A DNA stretch of 64,000 bases from Mesostigma viride (Eukaryota > Streptophyta > Mesostigmatophyceae > Mesostigmatales > Mesostigmataceae): NCBI GenBank assembly GCA_009746045.1, contig RPFO01000389.1, positions 131,001 through 195,000 of the forward strand, given 5' to 3'. Each line of letters starts with the position of its first letter. Within the stretch, counting starts at the first letter, position 1. The translations under genes and the position numbers were made by a program. Shown one piece after another: positions 20,672 through 31,697 of this stretch. The notes under the pieces are model-generated. The model did not search any database. It was not told where the DNA came from and saw only the letters and a program-made list of their open reading frames with translations.

Positions 20672-21449
20672 AGCCAAGGAATGGGTGTTGGTTCCAGTCA
20701 GGTGCCTCGCCCGGAGGAAGCTTTTCTGCTGTAAGCAGAGGTGCGGCATCAAGCATTTGCAATCGCCATGAGAGCAGTGGAGATGTCAGCGGCATGAAGC
20801 ATTTGCAATCGCCATGAGAGCAGTGGAGATGTCTGCGGCATTGGGAGATCTGCAGACAATTGCAGGAGGACATTGTGCGGTACGCTTGTAGGGTGTATGC
20901 TGTGTTGTTCCGCTCGCTAATGGACATGTGCCCCTGTAACCTCTTCCAGGCTAGTATCTGCTATCCACCTCTTCAGGCTTGAAAAGTAAATTGCTGTACG
21001 GTTCACAATTGGCATGGCTTGACATGCACGCGTCCTTGACTGTGGTCTGCATGGGTTTGGGGTTTAGCGGTTTACATCAGACTCTGCTGTGTGTCTGCTT
21101 AATCAGCCGACGTGTCACATGGGGACAGCAACGGCGCTGGGATGCAGCCCGGTGTGAATGCGAGTAAGGTACGCGCTGTCATGCATGGCGGATGGGGCGT
21201 GGAAGCCACGACCCACGTTTTTGTGTGTGCACGGGGGGCTAGGGGGCAAGTCGTTGTGTTGCTGCCATCCATATGGCCATGGATATGCGGGAAGCTTTCC
21301 CTGTACCCATACTTAATGATGCATGGACTGGTTGTGACAGCCAAGGGTTTAGCTGTCGTGGGTTTGCTGAGTGATCATGGCAGTCTGCTAGGCTGGTGCT
21401 AGAACAGCAATAGCGCGGTTACTGCTATGTCTTGCCCGTGCTAACTGAT

Positions 21450-22006
21450 GCTGCAGCCATGCGTGGAGCGCGAATCGTCCCGAGAGGAGAAGGAGGAGGC
21501 GGGGCCGGTGCACCCATGGGCAGGGCCGGAGAAGAAGGACGCGGAGCACCCAGTGTGGGAGAAGGAGAAGGCGGGGAAGCACTGAAGCTCCACCCCATGT
21601 CAGGCCTCTAGTATAGGTGCCAGTTAACTAAACCCATGCACGTGCAGGTTGTAGCTCAGAATGTATTTAAAATCATATGCCCCTTTTCAGGTATATGTGT
21701 AACAGTGACTCCCAACGGATATATGTTCCTAATTTATTAAATTCTTACTGAATAATTGTTGTCTTTATGAACCCATGAAGAGCAAAGCCCGGTGGGGAGT
21801 ACATGTAACGCATTACCACGAGAAGGGGTCCCCACACCGCATTTCTTCGCTCTCTGTTCCTATGCAGAACAAGAAGAGGTGGAAGACCAATGTCCCGGCT
21901 CACACGCCAGCCCATGTGGGTAAGCCCCCTCCCCCAAAGCGGAAGGGGCGCTTTGGGGAGAAGTGTAGTGAGGATTTTGTAGACTAGATAGCACTAACTT
22001 ACTTAC
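21450..22006 (+). mobile_element. LINE 3' ends nested in TE-A
   Basis: At about 21680-21770 is a LINE-type tail (GTGACTCCCAACGGATATATG, then an AT-rich end). From 21775 a second LINE fragment encodes KKRWKTNVPAHTPAHVGKPP and GRFGE, matching the minus-strand fragment at 40922-41113. Copy 2 preserves a longer 3' end of this second fragment than copy 1. A KE-rich frame just upstream (21455-21584) may be an exon of unknown nature. Confidence 0.65.
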
Positions 22007-22222
22007 ACCAGACCTGGCAATAAACAAGCATTGATGGGATGGACCCAGCGATACATAATGGGCGTGCATGCGTAAAAAATATACACTATGCATGGCCCAA
22101 TGGGCATGCATTCAAATAATTACAAATGAAGGCCGCCATGAGAGCACTGAAGCTAAACCAGACCGGGCCACAATTAACCCTCCAGCACCAAAGTTCCACT
22201 GCATCATGTAAGACAAGCCTGA

Positions 22223-23453
22223 CATCCATCCATCCATCCATCCATCCATCCATCCATCCATCCATCCATCCATCCATCCATCCATCCATCCATCCATCCA
22301 TCCATCCATCCATCCATCCATCCATCCATCCATCCATCCATCCATCCATCCATCCATCCATCCATCCATCCATCCATCCATCCATCCATCCATCCATCCA
22401 TCCATCCATCCATCCATCCATCCATCCATCCATCCATCCATCCATCCATCCATCCATCCATCCATCCATCCATCCATCCATCCATCCATCCATCCATCCA
22501 TCCATCCATCCATCCATCCATCCATCCATCCATCCATCCATCCATCCATCCATCCATCCATCCATCCATCCATCCATCCATCCATCCATCCATCCATCCA
22601 TCCATCCATCCATCCATCCATCCATCCATCCATCCATCCATCCATCCATCCATCCATCCATCCATCCATCCATCCATCCATCCATCCATCCATCCATCCA
22701 TCCATCCATCCATCCATCCATCCATCCATCCATCCATCCATCCATCCATCCATCCATCCATCCATCCATCCATCCATCCATCCATCCATCCATCCATCCA
22801 TCCATCCATCCATCCATCCATCCATCCATCCATCCATCCATCCATCCATCCATCCATCCATCCATCCATCCATCCATCCATCCATCCATCCATCCATCCA
22901 TCCATCCATCCATCCATCCATCCATCCATCCATCCATCCATCCATCCATCCATCCATCCATCCATCCATCCATCCATCCATCCATCCATCCATCCATCCA
23001 TCCATCCATCCATCCATCCATCCATCCATCCATCCATCCATCCATCCATCCATCCATCCATCCATCCATCCATCCATCCATCCATCCATCCATCCATCCA
23101 TCCATCCATCCATCCATCCATCCATCCATCCATCCATCCATCCATCCATCCATCCATCCATCCATCCATCCATCCATCCATCCATCCATCCATCCATCCA
23201 TCCATCCATCCATCCATCCATCCATCCATCCATCCATCCATCCATCCATCCATCCATCCATCCATCCATCCATCCATCCATCCATCCATCCATCCATCCA
23301 TCCATCCATCCATCCATCCATCCATCCATCCATCCATCCATCCATCCATCCATCCATCCATCCATCCATCCATCCATCCATCCATCCATCCATCCATCCA
23401 TCCATCCATCCATCCATCCATCCATCCATCCATCCATCCATCCATCCATCCAT
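22223..23453. repeat. CATC tetranucleotide array, about 1.23 kb
   Basis: Roughly 308 uninterrupted CATC units. The three-residue-frame-free pattern gives artefactual long open frames in several frames; none is a gene. The same array in TE-A copy 2 is split by a solo LTR. Confidence 0.98.
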
Positions 23454-23870
23454 TGATCGGGGTATAGTCCTAGTACAGCCATGCTACGTCCTGGCTATGA
23501 TGAGATTACTTGCCCACGCTCCTAGTGTTATGCCATGCTCACATGGGTCTTATTGCACCCACAGATTGCCGGATCGTTGGCGTGTCCGTTTAGCTAGCGT
23601 TCCCGAATGCAGCTGTGGCATGCCTTAGGCATGAAGGAGACTGGGGGTCTCTGCCCTTTCTCCTGTTGTGCACACACAGGGATTAAAAGCACTTCGGTGC
23701 TCCGTGACTCCCCAACAGGAGCACGTGTTTAATTAATTAATTAATTAATTAATCGGGGTTAGCTAATGCTCCTTGACTCCCTAATGGGGGCATGAGTTTA
23801 ATAAATGAATTAAGTAGTTAGTTAATTAATCAGGTTGATTCAGATGAGGTCTGTGCTGGTTCCTTGTGGA
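23454..23870 (+). mobile_element. Two consecutive LINE 3' ends with stem-loops and TTAA tails
   Basis: After the CATC array comes a remnant LINE C-terminus ([21 protein letters not shown]), then GTGCTCCGTGACTCCCCAAC-AGGAGCAC (a stem-loop) and a (TTAA)n tail at 23730-23752. A second, diverged stem-loop (TGCTCCTTGACTCCC) and tail follow to about 23850. Confidence 0.7.
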
Positions 23871-24924
23871 CTGGCCAGCCAGGGAGATATCTTCTTACAT
23901 GGTCAGGCCCTTGCCGACCATGTAAGAACCTGTTAGGCGACGCAGTGGCCAGCATTGGACATACCGCCATATGTTTGTCTCCGCGATATGATTTTAGCTG
24001 ACATGCAGAGCACAGACACTGTTGGCGTCATCCGCTCAACCCCTCTTATTCAGACATGGGACCTCGGATGTGTAGGATTAGTAGCGTTGCCCAGGCGGAC
24101 ATTGTCAAAGACTACGACCCCCCAGTTGTGGGTCCTAGGAAATTTAACAAGCATGATTGTCTCCTTGTTGATAGGCATTAATTAATCCTTGATGATAGGC
24201 ATTGCTTGCGTGCAAGATTAGCTCGAGGCCCATATTTTAGACTACTAGCTGAGCTGTGGACATACATGTTGTTATTGACGTCTTGACGGATATTGACGTC
24301 TTGGGGTGACTTCCACTATATCTTCTTTGGGGAATTCAGAGATCCCGGTCCCCCAACATGGACATGAGACTAATTAAAATCAATTAATCAATGTCATGAA
24401 TAGAGCGCGTTCATGACGTTCAGTCATGAACAGAGCCCTAACCTTAAACACATAAGAAAACAATTATGGCGGGCCATGTGACTTGGAATGTAAGAAGCTT
24501 AGCCCCCAAACATATTGTTGTCTCACGTAATGAATCACTTGCTGATCAACAAATCGATGGTTATCTCATAGGCACAATGTACCTCTGACCATCATTGCTG
24601 GCCCATGCATGCATGCACCAATGGCAGCCTACATGACACATACATCGCTTATTTGCCATGTAAAAAATGCGACAAAGTGTCCATATAGGTACTCATAGAT
24701 TAGCACAAATTCCTTAGCACGATGTGGACAACTTTACTTAACGGTGAAAGCCTGTCTCGCCCTTATTGCCTTGAGGGTTCCCGGCGATAGGTCCTGTCTG
24801 TTGGTCGACATTTTTCTTTTGCAGCTGGCCATCGTCGGTAGGTATGAATGATCTCGATGCTAGCAATTACGATGATGATACCCGAGGTAGTCTATACCTG
24901 GGATCGAGAGCTTCTTCTTGTATG

Positions 24925-25575
24925 GCAATGCCGGCAGGGCGATGACGGTGACGGCCGTCACCGTCATCGCTCTCGACGGGCGTGATGGAAAGGACCTGTT
25001 TGATAGGCGGCAGCTATTGGTAATATAGGTCGTTTACTATTACTCCCAATAAAGAGTTAAGAGGTTGGCCCTCGGCATGGCGATGATCACGGGGCGATGA
25101 CGGGGCGTTGACGCGCGGGATGAATAGGATCTGTTTGATAGGCGGCGGCTATTGGTAATATAGTTTGTTGATTAAGAGAAGAGTTTAGATGTTGGCCCGT
25201 CGAGGGCGATGACGGTGACGCCCGTCACCGTCATCGCCCTCGACGGGCGTCGTGAATACGACCTTTTTTATATGCGGCGGCTATTGGTAATATAGGTCGT
25301 TGACTATTACTCCGAATAAAGAGTTAAGAGGTTGGCCCTCGGCATGGCGATCACGGGGCGATGACGGGGCGATGACGGGGCGTTAACGCGCGCGATGAAT
25401 AGGATCTGTTTGATAGGCGGAGGCTATTGGTAATATAGATTGTTGATTAAGAGAAGAGTTTAGATGTTGGCCCGTCGAGGGCGATGACGGTGACGCCGTC
25501 ACCGTCATCGCCCTCGACGGGCGTCATGAATACGACCTGTTTGATATGCGGCGGCTATTGGTAATATAGGTCGTT
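24925..25575. repeat. Higher-order repeat with long perfect palindromes
   Basis: Units of about 270 bp alternate CTATTGGTAATATAGGTCGTT-type and GATGTTGGCCCGTCGAGG-type segments. Three palindromes built on GATGACGGTGACG occur at 24939-24970 (32 bp, no loop), 25200-25243 (21-bp arms) and 25475-25517 (21-bp arms). Each could extrude as a cruciform. Present inverted in copy 2 at 54560-55215. Confidence 0.85.
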
Positions 25576-25649
25576 GATTATGCCCGTCGGTCTTAAGTCT
25601 TTACATGTAGGCCCTCGGGAATTACATCGGGCTGTACTAGGCCGGTATA

Positions 25650-26010
25650 CCGTAGTTGTGTACCACCCCCCTCCTTCCCACGGCAGGACCCGCTGTTGTA
25701 CAGTACTGGCGGCAGTTGTGTACCACCTGTACGGTATTTGTGTACCACCCCCCTCCTTCCCACGGCAGGTACGCAGCGCCCGGCTGTTGTCCTGGCTGCA
25801 GTTGTGTACCACCTGTACGGTATTTGTGTACCACCCCCTCCTTCCCACGGCAGGTACGCAGCGCCCGCTGTTGTCCTGGCTGCAGTTGTGTACCACCTGT
25901 ACGGTATTTGTGTACCACCCCCCTCCTTCCCACGGCAGGTACGCAGCGCCCGGCTGTTGTCCTGGCTGCAGTTGTGTACCACCTGTACGGTATTTGTGTA
26001 CCACCACCCT
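25650..26010. repeat. Minisatellite, about 87-bp unit, four copies
   Basis: The unit contains GTGTACCACCTGTACGGTATT and CCTTCCCACGGCAGGTACGC. Four units here, six in copy 2. The long overlapping open frames over it are repeats, not genes. Confidence 0.9.
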
Positions 26011-27008
26011 CCATGGCCCATGCAGCCCGGCCCGGCATCGTGCCGTCGCCGACCCGACAACGTTTTCTCGAACAACACGAATTTGAATTTTAGGGACTGG
26101 AGCGGCTGGCACGCTAGCGGCACGACCAACGGAACAAGAGAACCGAGAAACTGTGGCCGCCAGGAGGATAAAGGTTTCAAGGCGCATGCGTTTGAGGCTA
26201 GCCAGAACCGAATGCGAGGTTTTACTTTATCAAACCGATGTATATCAATGTGGCCAGAATTCTTTTCCAGTTGCGGGGTCGTGTGTCGCCAATTTGTTGT
26301 TGGGCCGGGCACTTTAATCGTGATTGCAAGAAGTCAGTTCACGACGCCGTTAGCGTGGCATTTATGTACAGCAATTCATCGTTCGGCTTCTTTATCCTAT
26401 CGGCAACTCCTCACGACGTGTGAGCGTGAGTCGGTTGTCGTGTGAATGGACACTTTCTGGGAAAGTAAGTCACTAGAGTGCCAATTTCACCGATCGCAAA
26501 ACATTTACCCAGTTTGGGCAGATAGACCTGGCTAAATACGAGGGCGAGCGGAAGTAATTGTTGATGCATAGCCATCTGCTTCCTGCGCTTTGTAATTGTA
26601 ATGAGTTGTTCGCAAATTGGCGTCTCTAGCGGTTACTCCTCTGTGCACAGCTGGCGACCAAGAAGACTTCATTGGCAGCCGGACTGCGGATGCGCGTCGT
26701 TGGAATATTAGCAACGTTAACATGTTTGCTGCGTTTTTTGTGAAGCTTGTCTAGCCGACTGCATTTGGGAGACTTGGCAAGGTTGCCTCCAATCGTTGAA
26801 GTCACAACCTGGGTGTCAATTCACGTTTACTAGCCACGGTCATAGTAACATTCTAATGGCATTTGTCCCAGTTTCAACATGGGTTTTCACTCTGATCTGA
26901 TGGAGTGAAGGGCCTAGCTCCGTGGTTTTGTGTCATTGTAGCAGTTTAGTCGCCTGCTAACGTAGTGAATCTTCCATCCCACCTCTCCCACCCCCACCCG
27001 CACTTCTC

Positions 27009-27203
<195 letters not shown>

Positions 27204-27939
27204 TCCCACCCCCGCTCTCTTGTCCCTCCCGCACCCCTCCTCTCTCTTTCCCTTTTCCTTGGCTGTTGAGAAGGACTGGGGTGAAAACTCCAGACCGTTG
27301 GTGGCTGCCTTCAAGCAGGAAGTTTCAAGGATCAACAAGTTTTTGTGAGCTGTCTGATATGGTCACTGCTGCGACAAAGGTGAGTTATCTTGTTTTTCAT
27401 GTAATTTTTTTGCTGTAGCTAGGTAAGCCGGCCATTTTGTACTCCCCTTTCTTTTGCTCTCACGATTTATTCTTGTTGTGGTTTATATGGTCCCGTTAAG
27501 TGGCATGCATTATCATTATCCACATTAGTGTGAGAAACCATCCGCAGTGTTGTAGCTTGCATCTATAACAACAGTTTTTGCTGCCGCCGCCACTGCTATT
27601 ACCAACATTAAGTCATTCTTGCTTTCTAAGCACTCTTTTTCCTCTTAGGCTGTTGGTTGGGATACCAGCCACCCTTGCACGCATAAATTCAAGCACCGGG
27701 TGCATGTGAAAACACAACCAAGGCAAGAATGTCCCCCTCTCGCAATATCCCACCCACGCAACGCACCCAATGCAGCAAGAATGGGACCACCTTGTTGCCA
27801 TGAGCTCTAGCACCGTTGCCACCCCTAGCTTTCTACTGTTCCCGTCCATCCTTATTTACACTGGCTGCTTTGCTTGCATTTCTGGCTCAGTGCCAGTTTG
27901 CACTTGCTAGCTTGCTAAGACAATAATGCAGCTTGCAAA

Positions 27940-28330
27940 CGGCAAGGGCAAGCACCCGGGTAAGAGCAAAGGCAACCGCACGAGCAAAGGAAAGGGAAAC
28001 TGGAAGAGCAAGCACAAGGCCAAGGAAAGGACAAAGGCACTTGTGCTTGCCAAAAGGGCAGGCTCAAGGGAAATGACAAGGGCAAGGGCAGGGGCAGGCA
28101 CAAGGGAAGCGGATAAGGGCAAGGGCAGGCGCAAGGGAAAGAGATTAGGACAAGTCAAGCACGAGGGAACGGACAAGGGCAAGGGCAGGCACAAGGGAAA
28201 AGATGAAGACAAGGGCAGGCACTAGGGAAAGGATGAGGGCAACGGCAAACACTGGGGATCAAAGGATAGGGGCAAGGGCAGATGCTAGGGTAACAGTTAG
28301 GGCAAAGGCAGGCACAAGAGAAGAATAAGG
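27940..28330. repeat. AAGGGCAAGGGCAGGCAC minisatellite
   Basis: Imperfect purine-rich repeats of about 18-30 bp. The plus-strand lysine/glycine-rich open frame over it is compositional. Confidence 0.75.
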
Positions 28331-28559
28331 GGCCGTGAAGTATAAGTGGAAATGCGGGTGGCGACATGGGGTTCGATCGGGCCTGCTGATGCAAATGCAG
28401 ATTTCAACTGCAGTGACAAACACAAGCGTAGACATAGGCAACGACAAATTCCTTGCATGTGTGCCTTGCTCTTCACCGGCTGGCTCGTTTGCTAGTTGTC
28501 TAACAGTTTCTACCGATAAACATCACTTGCCATTGTAAGGTCTGCCTTGCTGCCGTGCT

Positions 28560-28790
28560 AGTGGGTAGCTGGGTGATCGTGCTTGTTCCTTGTCAAGGGA
28601 GGGATGCATGTGGAGTAGGTGGGTGGGTGTGCTTGTTCCTTGCCAAGGAAGGGATGCACAAAGGTTAGATAGGTGCACGTGCTTGTTTCTTGTCAAGGGA
28701 GGGACGCACAAAGGGTAGGTGGGGGCACATGGTTGTGCCTCGTCAAGGGCGGGATGCACGAAGGGTAGGTGGGGGCATGTGGTTGGTCCT
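28560..28790. repeat. Minisatellite, about 52-bp unit, five copies
   Basis: Unit contains TGCTTGTTCCTTG and AAGGGAGGGATGCAC, in tandem. Confidence 0.8.
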
Positions 28791-28848
28791 TGTCTTTTCA
28801 CCGCCCAAGCGATGGCGATGTAGCATGCATTATACATTTATTCGTGCA

Positions 28849-29130
28849 TTAAAAATCACTTTCCTTACAAGCGGCCTTAGCCGACTCCATCTGCCGTTGC
28901 CATTTCTCCGTATTGCATTGTCCGGACACGGTTTTTGTGTCGCAGGTCTTCCCCCGTAAAGGCACAAGCTGCCTGCGCGCGGAATTATGTGCAGACACCT
29001 CGGTTTCCAACACGACGGCTTCCCGCACATATCGAGCTCTGGATGTACAACATCTTCCCCCGGCGCACTTGCTCCCGGATGGAGCTTCTGTGCGGTGCCG
29101 ACATCCCCGGAGCTGTCCTAAGCACCGCAT
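28849..29130 (-). CDS. Possible 3' exon of a second TE-A gene
   Basis: A minus-strand frame of up to 93 residues whose second half looks coding (REAVVLETEVSAHNSARRQL, then TEKWQRQMESAKAACKESDF) and ends in TAA. It is identical in frame in copy 2 (50945-51226). No upstream exon or domain recognised. Confidence 0.3.
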   Translation of the reverse strand: MRCLGQLRGCRHRTEAPSGSKCAGGRCCTSRARYVREAVVLETEVSAHNSARRQLVPLRGKTCDTKTVSGQCNTEKWQRQMESAKAACKESDF

Positions 29131-29509
29131 GGAAACAGTATTTCAAGCCACGAAGAGAAGCCACGAATTTGATATTGACTTGATATTGTCGTCAGAAGAC
29201 TTGATATGCTATTTTCTGTGAAGGCGTTGGATTTTTGTGCATGACATGTAATCCTGCATTTAATAATGAAATTTTTTATGAAATAGGAACTCGTCTTGCA
29301 TGAGCCTTGCTGCAAATGCCATTCATTTTTTTCCCCCGGGTAAATGGGTGTTAGGGGTTAGGTTGACCGAAATGATAAGTGAAATCAAAGTGAAATTCTG
29401 ATAAGTGACATGCGTACTGCAATTCAGAACGACATAGCGACATGATTGTAGTACCGGTAGTGTACGCGAGAAGCATACGACGTCGTAACCTACGGGACCG
29501 AGTACCGGG

Positions 29510-29824
29510 ATCGTAAATTACCAACTCGTAAATTACTACCTCGCAAATTACTACCTCGTACCTTACTACCTCGTAAATTACTACCTCGTACATTACTACC
29601 TCGTACATTACTACCTCGTACATTACTACCTCGTAAATTACTACCTCGTAAATTACTACCTCGTAAATTACGACGTCATCGGATCTTACCTCGGATCTAA
29701 CTCGTAGCTTACGAGAAAGATCCGAACTCTTATACAAACGGTATACGTAGTCTGTGCCGTAAATTACCACCTCGTAATTTACGCCTCGGATCATTTTTAC
29801 TACCCTCGGACGAAAAGTATAGTG
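29510..29824. repeat. TE-A copy 1 right end: subterminal repeats and TIR
   Basis: About eleven near-tandem copies of TACCTCGTAAATTAC (29515-29680), then a less regular stretch, then the 57-bp TIR (29768-29824) ending GTATAGTG. Subterminal arrays of this kind are transposase-binding sites in CACTA elements; here that role is inferred. Confidence 0.9.
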
Positions 29825-30050
29825 CATTCTGAACCACGGACGTGGGAACATTAGGACTACAAGGCACAGCATCCTCACGCCTAGCCGACTCACCGCGACA
29901 CACATCACCTCTATGACGTCACTTGGGCATGGCTGGCCGTGGGGCGCGGCATGTGTTGGGGTCGTGTCCAGGAAGCCGAACCGCCCAGCAGCGCCGGCAC
30001 ACTCGAGTGGCCTTGCCGAGGTCCAGCCGCAGCGTGCAGTTGGCCTCGGT
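29825..30050 (-). CDS. Copia-A gag end, in-frame TGA, and start of pol
   Basis: This 226-bp island of Copia-A lies between Copia-B and TE-A copy 1. On the minus strand it completes the gag zinc knuckle (the final Cys) and adds a second Cys/His cluster (C-x2-C ... H-x4-C), then ends AAG TGA at 29919-29921. The same frame stays open after TGA and continues, once TE-A is removed, into the integrase. So gag and pol share one frame separated by one stop codon. Confidence 0.88.
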
Positions 30051-30055
30051 GTGCC

Positions 30056-30672
30056 AGTTGAGTGAGAGTGAATTCCCTGAATTCCGCCATGGTTCTTGCA
30101 GGAATGTTGCCTTTATTAAGAATAAAGAACACAGACGTAAGTCACGTCACTTCCAAGACTGCACGCAGCACAGGCGACAGGGTCGCAGTGCCAAGAGAGC
30201 GTGCACGCAAGAACTAGCGTCCTAGAGCTACCAAGTCACACATATAGGTTGCTAGGGACGCGTCCAAGTATTCAGCTGTACTGTCACAGCTGAACTGTCA
30301 ATCAATTGATTACACAGACTCTGGCACGCCTTTGGCGCGCAGATCTATCAATTGTCCATACGGCTAGTCCTGTGGACCTATCCGTACACTACTCAGCATC
30401 AATTGTCTCATAGGTCCTGGCGCGCTACAGCACGCCTACCTATCAATTGACCATCAAGTCCTGTACAAGTCCTGTCAACGTCCTGCGGACTATCAAAGTG
30501 ACACTTGTACATCCTGTGTCCGTACGCGCCCACAGTGGCGCGCCGGGTACTGTCGGCACAGCCTAGGAAACGTCATAACTTTTACGTTCCTTAACCAAAT
30601 GAGGCGTTCAAGGTGCCGTTGGAAAGAGCGTAACAATCTCTATCCATCTAACGTAAATCCTTTACGTTAACT
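30056..30672 (-). repeat. Copia-B 3' LTR
   Basis: 617 bp, with near-direct-repeat blocks (CCTATCAATTG, CAATTGTC). Same ends as Copia-A (AGTTG...AACT). Confidence 0.95.
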
Positions 30673-31135
30673 CCAATCCCTTCTTTTCTTTAGGGATCAC
30701 ATCCCCTGCCAGGGACCCTTGAAGTAGCTTGAAATGTCCTTCACTCCAGCTTGAAGCTTGAACAGATGTCTTTAATGGCCATTGCCATTCCCCCAGCCTT
30801 TTCTTTTAAGGAACTGGAAAAGAAACAGATCTGCCACAGGGAAAACCATTCCATGAGAAATGGATAAAAACCTATGGAAGTGGCATTACAGAGTACCACC
30901 AGATATTAGAACACACAAAATTAAATACATACAGGTTAATTCTATGAGGTCTTCTCCAGGAATTAATCCCATCACCTCGGTAGAGCCTCCAGTACAATGA
31001 CCTTCTGGCGGTGAGTTACATTAATCCCAGATACTAATCCCATAAAACCCAGTACATATTCAATATAAGTACAATAAATCCATGACAATTAAAATACCAC
31101 TTGACAAAGTAAGGCGTATTACAATAGTTTGCCTG

Positions 31136-31474
31136 TCATTCTCTCAACAGGGGTCTATTGGCGCCCGTCTTACGGCGCCCGTCTACTTGCCAGATGGTAA
31201 ACTGCCACAGCAAACAAATGACAAAATGAAACACATAGGCAACAATTAAATCCTGCCCTGGGGAACTAGGGAAGTCTGAACAGGCAAACACCTGAACAGG
31301 CCAGCTTGTAGAAACATAATACCAGGGAATCGAACCCCGCCCTATAAACCCCAGAATAAAGGTTCCCAGACCATTGTGAGAGTATGTACAAATATACATT
31401 TCTTTTAAAATAGAATACATGGTCTGTAATGGACCTGTCAACCTTGTGTAGTCAACAGCATGAACCCCAGCCAA
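31136..31474 (-). CDS. Small frame downstream of Copia-B pol, one membrane segment
   Basis: 112 residues with a hydrophobic run near the C-terminus (DLIVAYVFHFVICLLWQFTI). It lies in the usual position of an extra gene behind pol in some LTR elements, but has no recognisable homology and may be a chance frame. Confidence 0.25.
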   Translation of the reverse strand: MAGVHAVDYTRLTGPLQTMYSILKEMYICTYSHNGLGTFILGFIGRGSIPWYYVSTSWPVQVFACSDFPSSPGQDLIVAYVFHFVICLLWQFTIWQVDGRRKTGANRPLLRE

Positions 31475-31697
31475 AACCTGGCTGTATCCTGATTAAAATC
31501 AGAGTGAGTGTACCATGGTCCATGAGCCTTAGTACAGACTAAAATACAGGTATTATGCCAGTCACAATGCTGACACTACCACACAATCTGCTCTCCAATG
31601 CCCTATAACCAGGCACCAGCTTAGACAGCTTGCTGAGATGGGTCCATCAGAGACTGAAGAACCTTGTATTGCACTGCTGCCTTCTGCACTAGCTTGG

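Noticed and set aside
22086-23628. Long open frames of repeated W-M-D-G and S-I-H-P units in both TE-A copies
   Set aside because: They are translations of a pure tetranucleotide array; every frame without a stop is open on both strands.
24925-25575. CRISPR-like array
   Set aside because: The repeats are long palindromic satellites with repeated, not unique, spacers, in a eukaryotic transposon.
25555-26445. Overlapping 130-250 residue frames around 25.6-26.4 kb and 53.5-54.5 kb
   Set aside because: They are open because the 87-bp minisatellite lacks stops in several frames; copy number differs between TE-A copies, which does not fit a conserved protein.
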